Below, one piece after another: positions 12,187 through 19,965 of a stretch of 21,577 nucleotides of DNA. A program made the position numbers and the translations under genes. The notes below the pieces were generated by a model that searched no databases, had not been told where the DNA came from, and saw nothing but the letters and a program-made list of their open reading frames with translations. Within the stretch, counting starts at the first letter, position 1; each line of letters starts with the position of its first letter. Where the stretch lies: IMG/VR virus record IMGVR_UViG_3300033143_000287, positions 1 to 21,577 of that record, one strand, 5' to 3'. The stretch is from a virus.

Positions 12187-15114
12187 ATGAGTATACCTAT
12201 TTCACAAAAAGTCGACCTACTTTATAAACAGGCATTTGGTGTCACTAAAACTGACACAGAATCTAATAAAAGTCCAAGTAACGAGGCTATTGCTAGTCCG
12301 TTATTAAATCGTGGTGATACACTGTGGACACAGGCTGATCAGATCCCAGGAACAGCGGCAGCCGTTGCTAGTATTGTTCAAGCATATACAGGATCTAGTG
12401 CAGTTGAGTGTACAGCAGATAATACTACTGTACCAGTTGGCGGTGTTTACCCCACATGGAAAACTGATTTAACTTATTGGATACCACAAGAATTTGGTGC
12501 TACTTATGCTGTCGCAGTATATGTAGACGATTCAGGAGTTGCAGATCCAACTTCAACAGGTACTCAAATCTTTGGTGCTGGTTCAGGTGGAACTGGAGAG
12601 TTCTTCTATAACTATCAATCAGGTGTTCTTAACTTTATCGGAGAAACAATTCCGACTGCTTTAACAAGTAGTAAAGTTCTTTACATCGTAGGTTATAGAT
12701 ATATTGGTAAAACAGGTGTTACTAGTTTACCAGATTCTCAGATCGGTAATATTGATATCACTGATCAAACATTTACTGGACAAGATACAGATGCTAATAT
12801 TATCTTTACTCCAAATGGCACAGGTCAAGTTGTCACTAGTGGTAACATTACAGCATCATATTTTTATGGTAATGGTTCTCAATTAACAGGAATCGATGCA
12901 ACAGGTATTCAAAACGGAACATCAAATGTTCGTATACCAGCCGCAGATGGTAATATCGAATTAAATGTAGACGGTGGATTAACAGCAAACGTTACTGACA
13001 CTGGCATAGTAATGACTAGTGGTAACTTAAACCTCGGCAATGTTATTGCAACAGGTGTAGGTACATTTACAGGAAATGTTGCAGGTGGAAACATCAGCAC
13101 AGGTGGACAAGCAGATGTAACAGGTAACTTAACTGCCGGCAATATAGACGGTGGTAACTTAGTAGAAGCATCATACTTTACAGGTACATTAATTAATGGT
13201 ACCTCAAACATCACTACAGTAAACAACGGTAACATTAATATCGTATCAGCAGGAAACACAACTGCTGTTATTACTGGCACTGGCGCAAACATCACTGGTA
13301 CACTTAATGCGAACGGAGTAGCAACATTAGGCTCAGTCGTAACAGCACAAGTAACAGGCGCAGGTAGTGGTAATTTAACATTAACAGCGGGTTCAGCAGA
13401 TGACTATGTTGAGATCAGACCTACAGGTACTGGTCAAGTTCACGTCGGTGGATTTAAAATTGAATCAGTTGGTACTCCAACTGCATCAACTGACGCCGCT
13501 ACTAAGCAGTACGTAGATGATGTAGCACAGGGACTTGCAGTTCATGCTCCTTGTGATGTAGCATCAACAAATACATTGGCAACAATGTCTGGTGGTACTG
13601 TAACATATGACAACGGCACAGCAGGTGTCGGAGCGACTCTTACAATTTCTGGTGCAACATTAACAGCAATTGATGGAGTAACTTTAACTACAAATGATAG
13701 AATTTTAATCAAAGACGAATCAACAGGTGCTAATAACGGTATCTATGTATACACAAGTTCAACTGTTTTAACAAGAGCAGATGACTTTAATACTCCGACT
13801 GAAATGGCAGGCGGTGACTTTACGTTTGTTCAACAAGGTACAGTTTATAACGATACTGGTTGGGTAATGACTGATCCAGTAACAACAGTTGGTACTTCTA
13901 CTGTTAACTTTGTTCAGTTCTCTGGTGCAGGATCATTCACAGCAGGTGCAGGTCTTACATTAACAGGTACTGAATTCTCTGTTAACGTTGATGGATTAAC
14001 AACAGACATTCAAGGCGGAAACGTGGTTGTTAAAACTTCTGCTCAGTTAACGACTCCAGATATTGGAGCGGCAACAGGTACAAGTTTAACAGCAACTGGT
14101 AACGTATCAGGTGGTAACTTAACAACAGCAGGAATTGTCTCTGCAACTGGTAATGTAATCGGTGGAAATGTTTATGCTAACTCAGGTATTATAGGAGCAA
14201 CTACATTAACAGGTTCTTTAAGTACAGCGGCACAGCCAAATGTTACATCAGTAGGAACATTAACAAGTCTAACAGCATCTGGTAACATTGATTCTACAAG
14301 CGGCATCTTTAATGGTGACGGTTTTGGATTATCAAACATACCAGCCGCAAACGTAACTGGTTTAAGTTTATCAGGTATTGCAAACGGCACATCTAATGTA
14401 GATATCGCATCAGCAGATGGTAACATCACAATGGGTGTTAACGGCGTTGCTGATATAGTAACTGTATCAGACGGCGGAATTGAAGTAACAGGAACAGCAG
14501 ATATTAGTTCTACTGTAACTGCTCCCGCATTTACTGCTAACACAGGAGTATTCACTGGTGACGGTGGCGGCTTATCTAATGTAGCAGGTGCAAACGTAAC
14601 TGGTCAAGTCGCATTTGCGGCGACTGCTAACGCAGTAGCAGGTGGTAATGTATCTGGTCAAGTAGCAAACGCACTTGTTTCAGGAACAGTATATACAGCG
14701 GCTCAACCTAACATTACTTCTGTAGGCACTTTAACAAGTGTTGCAGTAAGTGGTACTGCTAACGTAGCAGGTAACTTAAATGTAGGTACTAGTGAAATTT
14801 CAACACTAGCGGCAGGCACAGTAACTACTTCATCGACATCTCAAACAGCAATTGCAAGTTTTGCAGTTTCTGGAATTAATGGAATAGAGTTCTTAGTAAA
14901 AGGAATTGACGCAACATCAGGAAACACTTCTGTAGCATCAGTACTAACTGTAACAGACGGATCAACAGTTGATTTCGTTACATACGGTCAGACGTTCTTA
15001 ACAGGAGCGCCTGGTGTATTAGCAGTAGGCTTGAATGGTAGTGATTTAGAATTGTTGGTAACTCCAACATCAACGAACTCAACAGTATGGGTTACACAAT
15101 ATAGGTTTATTTAA
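12187..15114 (+). CDS. Modular fibre-like virion protein 3 with unique N-terminal domain (975 aa)
   Basis: The largest protein here. Its first 200 residues or so differ from the other fibre proteins: ISQKVDLLYKQAFGVTKTD, then NRGDTLWTQADQIPG, a WIPQEFGATYAVAVYVDDSG segment and a VLYIVGYRYIGKTG strand. I recall this head from virion structural proteins of marine T4-like phages, where it may anchor the protein. Next come YFYGNGSQLTGID and ATGIQNGTSNVRIP, alternating TGNVxGGN repeats, a 168-residue ATKQYVD module (13474-13977) duplicated in protein 5, several AAQPNxTSVGTLTSL units, and a C-terminal beta domain (about 95 residues) related to those of proteins 1, 4 and 5. The ATG lies two bases after the preceding stop, so translation is probably coupled. 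Confidence 0.87.
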   Translation: MSIPISQKVDLLYKQAFGVTKTDTESNKSPSNEAIASPLLNRGDTLWTQADQIPGTAAAVASIVQAYTGSSAVECTADNTTVPVGGVYPTWKTDLTYWIPQEFGATYAVAVYVDDSGVADPTSTGTQIFGAGSGGTGEFFYNYQSGVLNFIGETIPTALTSSKVLYIVGYRYIGKTGVTSLPDSQIGNIDITDQTFTGQDTDANIIFTPNGTGQVVTSGNITASYFYGNGSQLTGIDATGIQNGTSNVRIPAADGNIELNVDGGLTANVTDTGIVMTSGNLNLGNVIATGVGTFTGNVAGGNISTGGQADVTGNLTAGNIDGGNLVEASYFTGTLINGTSNITTVNNGNINIVSAGNTTAVITGTGANITGTLNANGVATLGSVVTAQVTGAGSGNLTLTAGSADDYVEIRPTGTGQVHVGGFKIESVGTPTASTDAATKQYVDDVAQGLAVHAPCDVASTNTLATMSGGTVTYDNGTAGVGATLTISGATLTAIDGVTLTTNDRILIKDESTGANNGIYVYTSSTVLTRADDFNTPTEMAGGDFTFVQQGTVYNDTGWVMTDPVTTVGTSTVNFVQFSGAGSFTAGAGLTLTGTEFSVNVDGLTTDIQGGNVVVKTSAQLTTPDIGAATGTSLTATGNVSGGNLTTAGIVSATGNVIGGNVYANSGIIGATTLTGSLSTAAQPNVTSVGTLTSLTASGNIDSTSGIFNGDGFGLSNIPAANVTGLSLSGIANGTSNVDIASADGNITMGVNGVADIVTVSDGGIEVTGTADISSTVTAPAFTANTGVFTGDGGGLSNVAGANVTGQVAFAATANAVAGGNVSGQVANALVSGTVYTAAQPNITSVGTLTSVAVSGTANVAGNLNVGTSEISTLAAGTVTTSSTSQTAIASFAVSGINGIEFLVKGIDATSGNTSVASVLTVTDGSTVDFVTYGQTFLTGAPGVLAVGLNGSDLELLVTPTSTNSTVWVTQYRFI
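12895..12939 (+). repeat. 45-bp near-identical block shared with 10352-10396
   Basis: Encodes the same 15 residues as the block in fibre protein 2, with one base difference. Such identity contrasts with the strong synonymous divergence of the ATKQYVD module pair. Confidence 0.9.
13474..13977 (+). repeat. ATKQYVD module, copy 1 (168 codons, in fibre protein 3)
   Basis: Runs from TPTASTDAATKQYVDD through NNGIYVYTSSTVLTRADDF to AGAGLTLTGTEF. It has the same length as copy 2 at 17529-18032 with no gaps. By hand count about 133 of 168 residues are identical. The ATKQYVD(D/N) start is a common tail-fibre element in many phages. Confidence 0.92.
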
Positions 15115-15116
15115 TA

Positions 15117-16670
15117 ATGGCGATAAGATCCTTTAACTCAGTTGGAGGGTTTTCGGTAGCCGAAACGCCCGTTGAGATAGTAAGTAACGTAGGTAACGTT
15201 ACACCCACTAACTTAGATGTTAGTAGCGGACTATCTGATCTAGGCGCAGTAGGCAACATTACAATTACCGGAGGCTCCGCAAATCAAGCACTAATTACAG
15301 ATGGCTCTGGTGGATTATCATTCGGTGAAGCAGGTCTAGCGGCAAATTCAGCCGCAGTTATGCCCTATATTATTAATTCATCTGAATCATATACAGTAGC
15401 CGCAAATTTACAAGGTCTATTCTCACAACCTATCGAAATAGACGGAGAATTAGATGTAGAAGGTATTCTTATCGAAGTGGGTGTTTCTCAAAACGCAGAA
15501 TCATCACAGATTTATTTCGATAATTCAGGTACATTCTATGGTAACTCAGGATTTACATTTAATATTACATCAGGTAATTTAGATGTACCAGGAAATATTA
15601 ATCCTACTGGAAGTATTATTCCTAGTGCAAATGTCACATACGATTTAGGATCAGCAAATTATCGTTGGAATGATCTATATCTTGCAGGAACTTCTATATT
15701 CTTAGGTGGTGGTACAATAGCAGAAGCCGCAAACGGCGCTATGGTCATGACTAACGGAGACGGTGGACAATTTATATTCGATGGTACTGATGATTTTCAT
15801 ACATATGCAATAGCACATGGTAATTCTAATGTATCTATAGACACATCAGGATCAGCAGTCACAATGGGTGTTTCTGGAAATGCTGATGTATTTACAATGT
15901 CAGGAGGCGGTGTCTTAACTACGACAGGTAATGTCGTACCTTTAGGTATTAAAACTGACAATTATTATTATGCAAATGGCGATGCAATCACTTTTGGTGA
16001 ATCAGCGGCAGGCGCAAACACACAAATTCAGTTTAATAATCAAGGAAGTTTCGGTGCGACTTCAAACTTAACGTTTGATGATGCTTCTGGAGTACATAAA
16101 CTGACTGCAACAGGTAATGTTCAAGGTAACAATTTCATTGCTACATCAGGAACTGTACAATATGGTACTCCTCCTGGATCAGGTACTATATCAGTAGATA
16201 CAAGTACAACTACAGCAGGTGTATTTACATCAGGTATTTCTGATGTAAACATCGGATTACAAGCAAACATTGTAATGTGTGGTACTGGAAAAACACTGAC
16301 AGCAAGAGGAAACGTTTCTGCTGACAATCTAAATTCTACGACACTTTCAGTCGAAGACTTTTATAGCAGTAGAACAGCAGTATCAGTTGGTAGTGCAAAC
16401 ACTACAATTGACACGTTTGGAGCATCAGACTATCGATCAGCAAAATACACAATGAAAGTTTCAGATAACACAGGTTATCAAGCATTAGAAGTTTTATTAG
16501 TACATGACGGAGTGACTCCGATTATGACTGTATATGGTTCATTATCGACTACTGGTTCGGACTTAGTAACACTAAATACTACTATGAGCGGTACAAATGT
16601 ATTGCTACGAGCCACACCTGTCAATAGCAGTACAAGTGTGAATTTAATGGGGACATATGTACCAGACTAA
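15117..16670 (+). CDS. Modular fibre-like virion protein 4 (517 aa)
   Basis: The head AIRSFNSVGGFSVAETPVEI matches proteins 1 and 2. The next 85 residues or so (LGAVGNITITGGSANQA through QPIEIDGELDVEGILIEV) are a module shared with protein 6. Then come a QIYFDNSGTF repeat, an ATYDLG-type element reading YDLGSANYRWNDLYLAGTSI (about 176-195) often seen in marine phage fibres, YYYANGDAITFGESAAGANT and QIQFN (about 281-304), and a C-terminal domain with YQALEVLLVHDG and MTVYG. The domain closely resembles the end of protein 5. The ATG lies two bases after the preceding stop. Probable receptor-contacting or decoration protein; the exact virion location is unknown. Confidence 0.86.
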   Translation: MAIRSFNSVGGFSVAETPVEIVSNVGNVTPTNLDVSSGLSDLGAVGNITITGGSANQALITDGSGGLSFGEAGLAANSAAVMPYIINSSESYTVAANLQGLFSQPIEIDGELDVEGILIEVGVSQNAESSQIYFDNSGTFYGNSGFTFNITSGNLDVPGNINPTGSIIPSANVTYDLGSANYRWNDLYLAGTSIFLGGGTIAEAANGAMVMTNGDGGQFIFDGTDDFHTYAIAHGNSNVSIDTSGSAVTMGVSGNADVFTMSGGGVLTTTGNVVPLGIKTDNYYYANGDAITFGESAAGANTQIQFNNQGSFGATSNLTFDDASGVHKLTATGNVQGNNFIATSGTVQYGTPPGSGTISVDTSTTTAGVFTSGISDVNIGLQANIVMCGTGKTLTARGNVSADNLNSTTLSVEDFYSSRTAVSVGSANTTIDTFGASDYRSAKYTMKVSDNTGYQALEVLLVHDGVTPIMTVYGSLSTTGSDLVTLNTTMSGTNVLLRATPVNSSTSVNLMGTYVPD

Positions 16671-16691
16671 TAATTAGGGATAAACAACAAC

Positions 16692-19247
16692 ATGGCAACT
16701 AGAAATTTTAAAGTCAAAAACGGGTTAGAAGTTGGCTTAGCAACGATTTCAGCATCAACAGGTAATTTAAGCACAGTAAATGCTGATCTTGGTAATCTGG
16801 CCGTTGCCAACTATTTCGAGGGAGACGGTTCTAAATTAGAAGCACTCGCAGGTGGTAATGTATCAGGGCAAGTAGCCAATGCATTAGTATCAGGAACAGT
16901 ATATACAGCGGCACAACCCGCAATCACATCAGTAGGTACGTTAACAGGATTAACAGTATCAGGCATTACAGCAACTGGATCATTACGTACAGATAATCTA
17001 CAATATGCGAATGGAACTGCATGGGATTTACAAGAACCAGCAGGATCAAATACACAAGTACAATATAATAATGGCGGAGACTTTGGAGCAAAGTCTACTT
17101 TTACTTTTGATAGTGCTAGTGATCGATTAACAATCGGCGGAAATATAAACGCAGGCAACGTAGTGGCTACTGGTTTAGTGCAAGGTGGCACATTAGCAGG
17201 ATCATTAACAACAGCCTCACAACCAAATGTTACCTCATTAGGAACATTAAGTGGACTAACAGTTACTAACCCAATTGTAGGTTCAGTTACAGGTACAGCA
17301 TCAACTATTACAACAGCGGCACAACCGAACATAACAAGTGTGGGAACTCTTTCTTCATTAGACGTAACAGGAAACGTAGATACATCTGCAAACTTAGTTA
17401 CTGATAGAATTATCGGTAAGAGTTCAGGAATTTCTGTTACAGCAATAGGAACTGACCAAGACATTACTCTTATTCCTACTGGAACAGGTGCTACTTCTGT
17501 ATCATCTAAACGAATTAAAGACTTAGCAACGCCTACAGCATCAACTGATGCGGCTACAAAACAATATGTAGATGACGTTGCACAAGGATTAGCAGTACAC
17601 GCACCGTGTGACGTTGCAACTACTGGCACACTTACATCTATCACTGGTGGAACTATTACATATGACAATGGTACAGCAGGAGTAGGAGCAACTTTAACAA
17701 CATCGTCTGGTAATTTTGACACTATCGACGGCTACTCAGTACAAACTAATGACAGAGTATTAGTTAAAGACGAAGCAACAGGTGCTAATAATGGTATCTA
17801 CGTTAAGACTTCATCTACAGTACTAACAAGAGCAGATGATTTCGATACACCAACTGAAATGGCAGGTGGAGATTTCACATTCGTATCAAACGGCACATCA
17901 TTTAATGATTGTGGTTTTGTTATGACGGACCCCGTTGCGACGGTCGGAACATCAGATGTGACATTTGTTCAATTCTCAGGAGCAGGTACTTATACTGCAG
18001 GCGCAGGCTTAACACTAACAGGATCAGAATTTAAGATTACTGATACAGCAGTCACTGCAGGATCATATGGTAATGGAACACATAATGCTACATTTACAGT
18101 TGATCAAAGAGGACAATTAACGGCCGCGGCGAATGTTGCAATTACAGCAAACGCAGAAACATTAGTCGGAACAGAATTAAAATCTACAGTTACAGATTCA
18201 AGTCTTACAAGTGTAGGAACATTAGGATCTTTATCAGTAACTGCAAACGTCGGCGCTGGAAATGTCAACGCAACAGGTGGTGTATTTACATACGTATCAG
18301 GCGATGGTGCAAACTTATCATCGATTGCAGGTGGAAATGTAACTGGTACTGTAGCAACAGCAACAACAGCAGGAACCGTAACAACAGCGGCTCAACCCAA
18401 TATTACAAGTGTTGGAACATTATCAGCACTAACAGTTACAGGTATTACAGCAACTGGATCATTACGTACTGACAATTTACAGTATGCTAATGGATCTGCT
18501 TGGGACTTACAACAACCAGGTGGAAGTAATACACAAGTACAATTTAACAACCAAGATCAGTTTGGTGGATCCGCAAACTTTACATTTGATACAGCAGATA
18601 GTAACTTAGACGTTGATGGCAACGTCACAGTATCAACTGGTAAGTTTTATGGAGACGGTGGCGGACTATCTGCTATAGCAGGTGCTAATGTAACTGGAGA
18701 AGTTACAAATGCCGCAACAGCAAATGCAGTTGCAGGCGCTAATGTATCAGGAGAAGTATCGTTTGCCGCTACTGCTAACGCAGTTGCTGGAGCAAATGTA
18801 TCAGGTACTGTATCAAGTGCAACTACTGCTACAACAGCGGGAACAGTTACGACTGCCGCACAACCGAATATTACAAGTGTCGGAACTTTAACAAGTGTTA
18901 CAACTTCTGGCGCAGTTGATGCTGTTTCATTTGGAACTAATCGTTCTAATGTCGCAGTCTCAACAAATACAGTGGTTGATGAGTTTGATCCTAGTGATTA
19001 TAGAACTGCAAAATATGTAGTTTCTGGATCAGGTGATGACGGATATCAATCAGCAGAAGTATTAATGGTACATGATGGTACAGATGCATTTATTACTGTT
19101 TACGGTACTATTTGTTCTAATACATCAGCAGACCTCGTAGAGTTTTCTAGTAACATCAATGGTGTATCTGGAAACTGTACATTGTATGCAACAACAGGTA
19201 GCAATAATACAAAAGTCAATATGGTAGTAGACTATATATTGACTTAA
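16692..19247 (+). CDS. Modular fibre-like virion protein 5 (851 aa)
   Basis: The head ATRNFKVKNGLEVG differs slightly from proteins 1, 2 and 4 but matches protein 6 (ALRDFKVKNGL). The body is built almost entirely of shared modules. These are VSGQVANALVSGTVYTAAQP near the start, two YANGxxWDLQxPxGSNTQVQ units (about residues 108-130 and 597-625), the second copy of the 168-residue ATKQYVD module (17529-18032), five AxQPxxTSxGTL units, and three tandem 18-residue AGANVxGEV repeats at 18678-18839. The C-terminal domain (NTVVDEFDPSDYRTAKYVV..., YQSAEVLMVHDG, ITVYG) is related to those of proteins 1, 3 and 4. Ribosome site AGGGA is about 13 bases before ATG. Confidence 0.87.
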   Translation: MATRNFKVKNGLEVGLATISASTGNLSTVNADLGNLAVANYFEGDGSKLEALAGGNVSGQVANALVSGTVYTAAQPAITSVGTLTGLTVSGITATGSLRTDNLQYANGTAWDLQEPAGSNTQVQYNNGGDFGAKSTFTFDSASDRLTIGGNINAGNVVATGLVQGGTLAGSLTTASQPNVTSLGTLSGLTVTNPIVGSVTGTASTITTAAQPNITSVGTLSSLDVTGNVDTSANLVTDRIIGKSSGISVTAIGTDQDITLIPTGTGATSVSSKRIKDLATPTASTDAATKQYVDDVAQGLAVHAPCDVATTGTLTSITGGTITYDNGTAGVGATLTTSSGNFDTIDGYSVQTNDRVLVKDEATGANNGIYVKTSSTVLTRADDFDTPTEMAGGDFTFVSNGTSFNDCGFVMTDPVATVGTSDVTFVQFSGAGTYTAGAGLTLTGSEFKITDTAVTAGSYGNGTHNATFTVDQRGQLTAAANVAITANAETLVGTELKSTVTDSSLTSVGTLGSLSVTANVGAGNVNATGGVFTYVSGDGANLSSIAGGNVTGTVATATTAGTVTTAAQPNITSVGTLSALTVTGITATGSLRTDNLQYANGSAWDLQQPGGSNTQVQFNNQDQFGGSANFTFDTADSNLDVDGNVTVSTGKFYGDGGGLSAIAGANVTGEVTNAATANAVAGANVSGEVSFAATANAVAGANVSGTVSSATTATTAGTVTTAAQPNITSVGTLTSVTTSGAVDAVSFGTNRSNVAVSTNTVVDEFDPSDYRTAKYVVSGSGDDGYQSAEVLMVHDGTDAFITVYGTICSNTSADLVEFSSNINGVSGNCTLYATTGSNNTKVNMVVDYILT
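17529..18032 (+). repeat. ATKQYVD module, copy 2 (168 codons, in fibre protein 5)
   Basis: Same length as copy 1 (13474-13977). The first 30 residues are identical, yet 19 of those 30 codons use a different synonymous triplet by hand count. Confidence 0.92.
18678..18839 (+). repeat. Three tandem 54-bp repeats (18-residue AGANVxGEV unit)
   Basis: Units 18678-18731 and 18732-18785 each encode AGANV(T/S)GEV followed by a (T/S)(N/F)AATANAV tail. A third, more diverged unit begins at 18786. Units differ mainly at synonymous bases and at one or two residues. The same motif occurs once or twice in protein 3 (near 14582-14660). Confidence 0.85.
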
Positions 19248-19294
19248 TACAATTTAATTAATCTAGTCTAAAAGACTATGGGGAATATGGAACC

Positions 19295-19876
19295 GTGGCA
19301 TTAAGAGACTTTAAAGTCAAAAATGGCTTAACAACGCCAACACTTACCGTTAACACAACTTCCGATCTGGGAGCAGTAGGTAATGTCACTATTACAGGTG
19401 GATCAAGCGGTCAAGCAATCTTAACAGATGGTAATGGAGTATTATCATTTGGCAGTCCTACAATGGATGACCCTATTGCACCTATGCCCACACTTATTTC
19501 TTCTGGAGAAACAGCAGAAGTTCCCTCTAATTATCAAGGTATATTTGGATATCCTATTACTGTCGATGGCACCCTAGAAGTTAATGGTGTGTTAGTTGAC
19601 GTTAGTAGTGACAGTTTACGAGTCGGTGGTGCCAACACTCAAATTCAATTTAACAACGGCACAGACGAAAGTATGGGAGCCAGTACGAATTTAACATTCA
19701 ACACTACTACCAATGTTTTGCAAGTGGATGGAATAACACAAACAGGGAGATATTCTAATTTAGCACTACCAGATAGTGTTCAAGGAGGAATCATTTTTAT
19801 CACAAATGGTAATAACAAACCAGCATACGGCGATGGAACTAACTGGTATTATTTTGATAATACACAAGTTACATAA
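19295..19876 (+). CDS. Short modular fibre-like virion protein 6 (193 aa)
   Basis: Starts with GTG at 19295. This is chosen because ALRDFKVKNGL then aligns residue for residue with ATRNFKVKNGL of protein 5; nearby ATGs (19278, 19287) are out of frame and stop at once. Residues about 22-105 are the module shared with protein 4 (LGAVGNVTITGGSSGQA ... YPITVDGTLEVNGVLVDV). One ANTQIQFN unit follows (about 113), and then a C-terminal GGIIFITNGNNKPAYGDGTN segment ending WYYFDNTQVT. I recall this type of ending from other marine phage fibre proteins. It lacks the VHDG-type C-terminal domain. A complete short member of the set, not an obvious truncation, since the end motif is intact. Confidence 0.85.
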   Translation: MALRDFKVKNGLTTPTLTVNTTSDLGAVGNVTITGGSSGQAILTDGNGVLSFGSPTMDDPIAPMPTLISSGETAEVPSNYQGIFGYPITVDGTLEVNGVLVDVSSDSLRVGGANTQIQFNNGTDESMGASTNLTFNTTTNVLQVDGITQTGRYSNLALPDSVQGGIIFITNGNNKPAYGDGTNWYYFDNTQVT

Positions 19877-19910
19877 ATCAACGTTTATACGGGGTAAAAA
19901 GATAAAAACG

Positions 19911-19917
19911 ATAAATA
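19911..19917 (+). promoter_or_regulatory. T4-type late promoter motif before fibre protein 7
   Basis: ATAAATA (in CGATAAATAG) lies in the 89-base gap between proteins 6 and 7, 48 bases before the ATG at 19966. The sequence matches the boxes before fibre proteins 1 and 2 but the spacing is longer. Confidence 0.5.
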
Positions 19918-19965
19918 GAATTATGCTGAAATAAGGCAAATTTAACTATAATAGGGTAATAGGAA

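Noticed and set aside
16811-17722. A 303-residue open frame on the minus strand inside fibre protein 5
   Set aside because: It is the mirror of a repetitive Thr/Val/Ala/Gly-rich gene, with Pro/Val/Thr-biased composition and no ribosome site. Similar antisense frames occur under the other fibre genes (12909-13295, 14172-14555).
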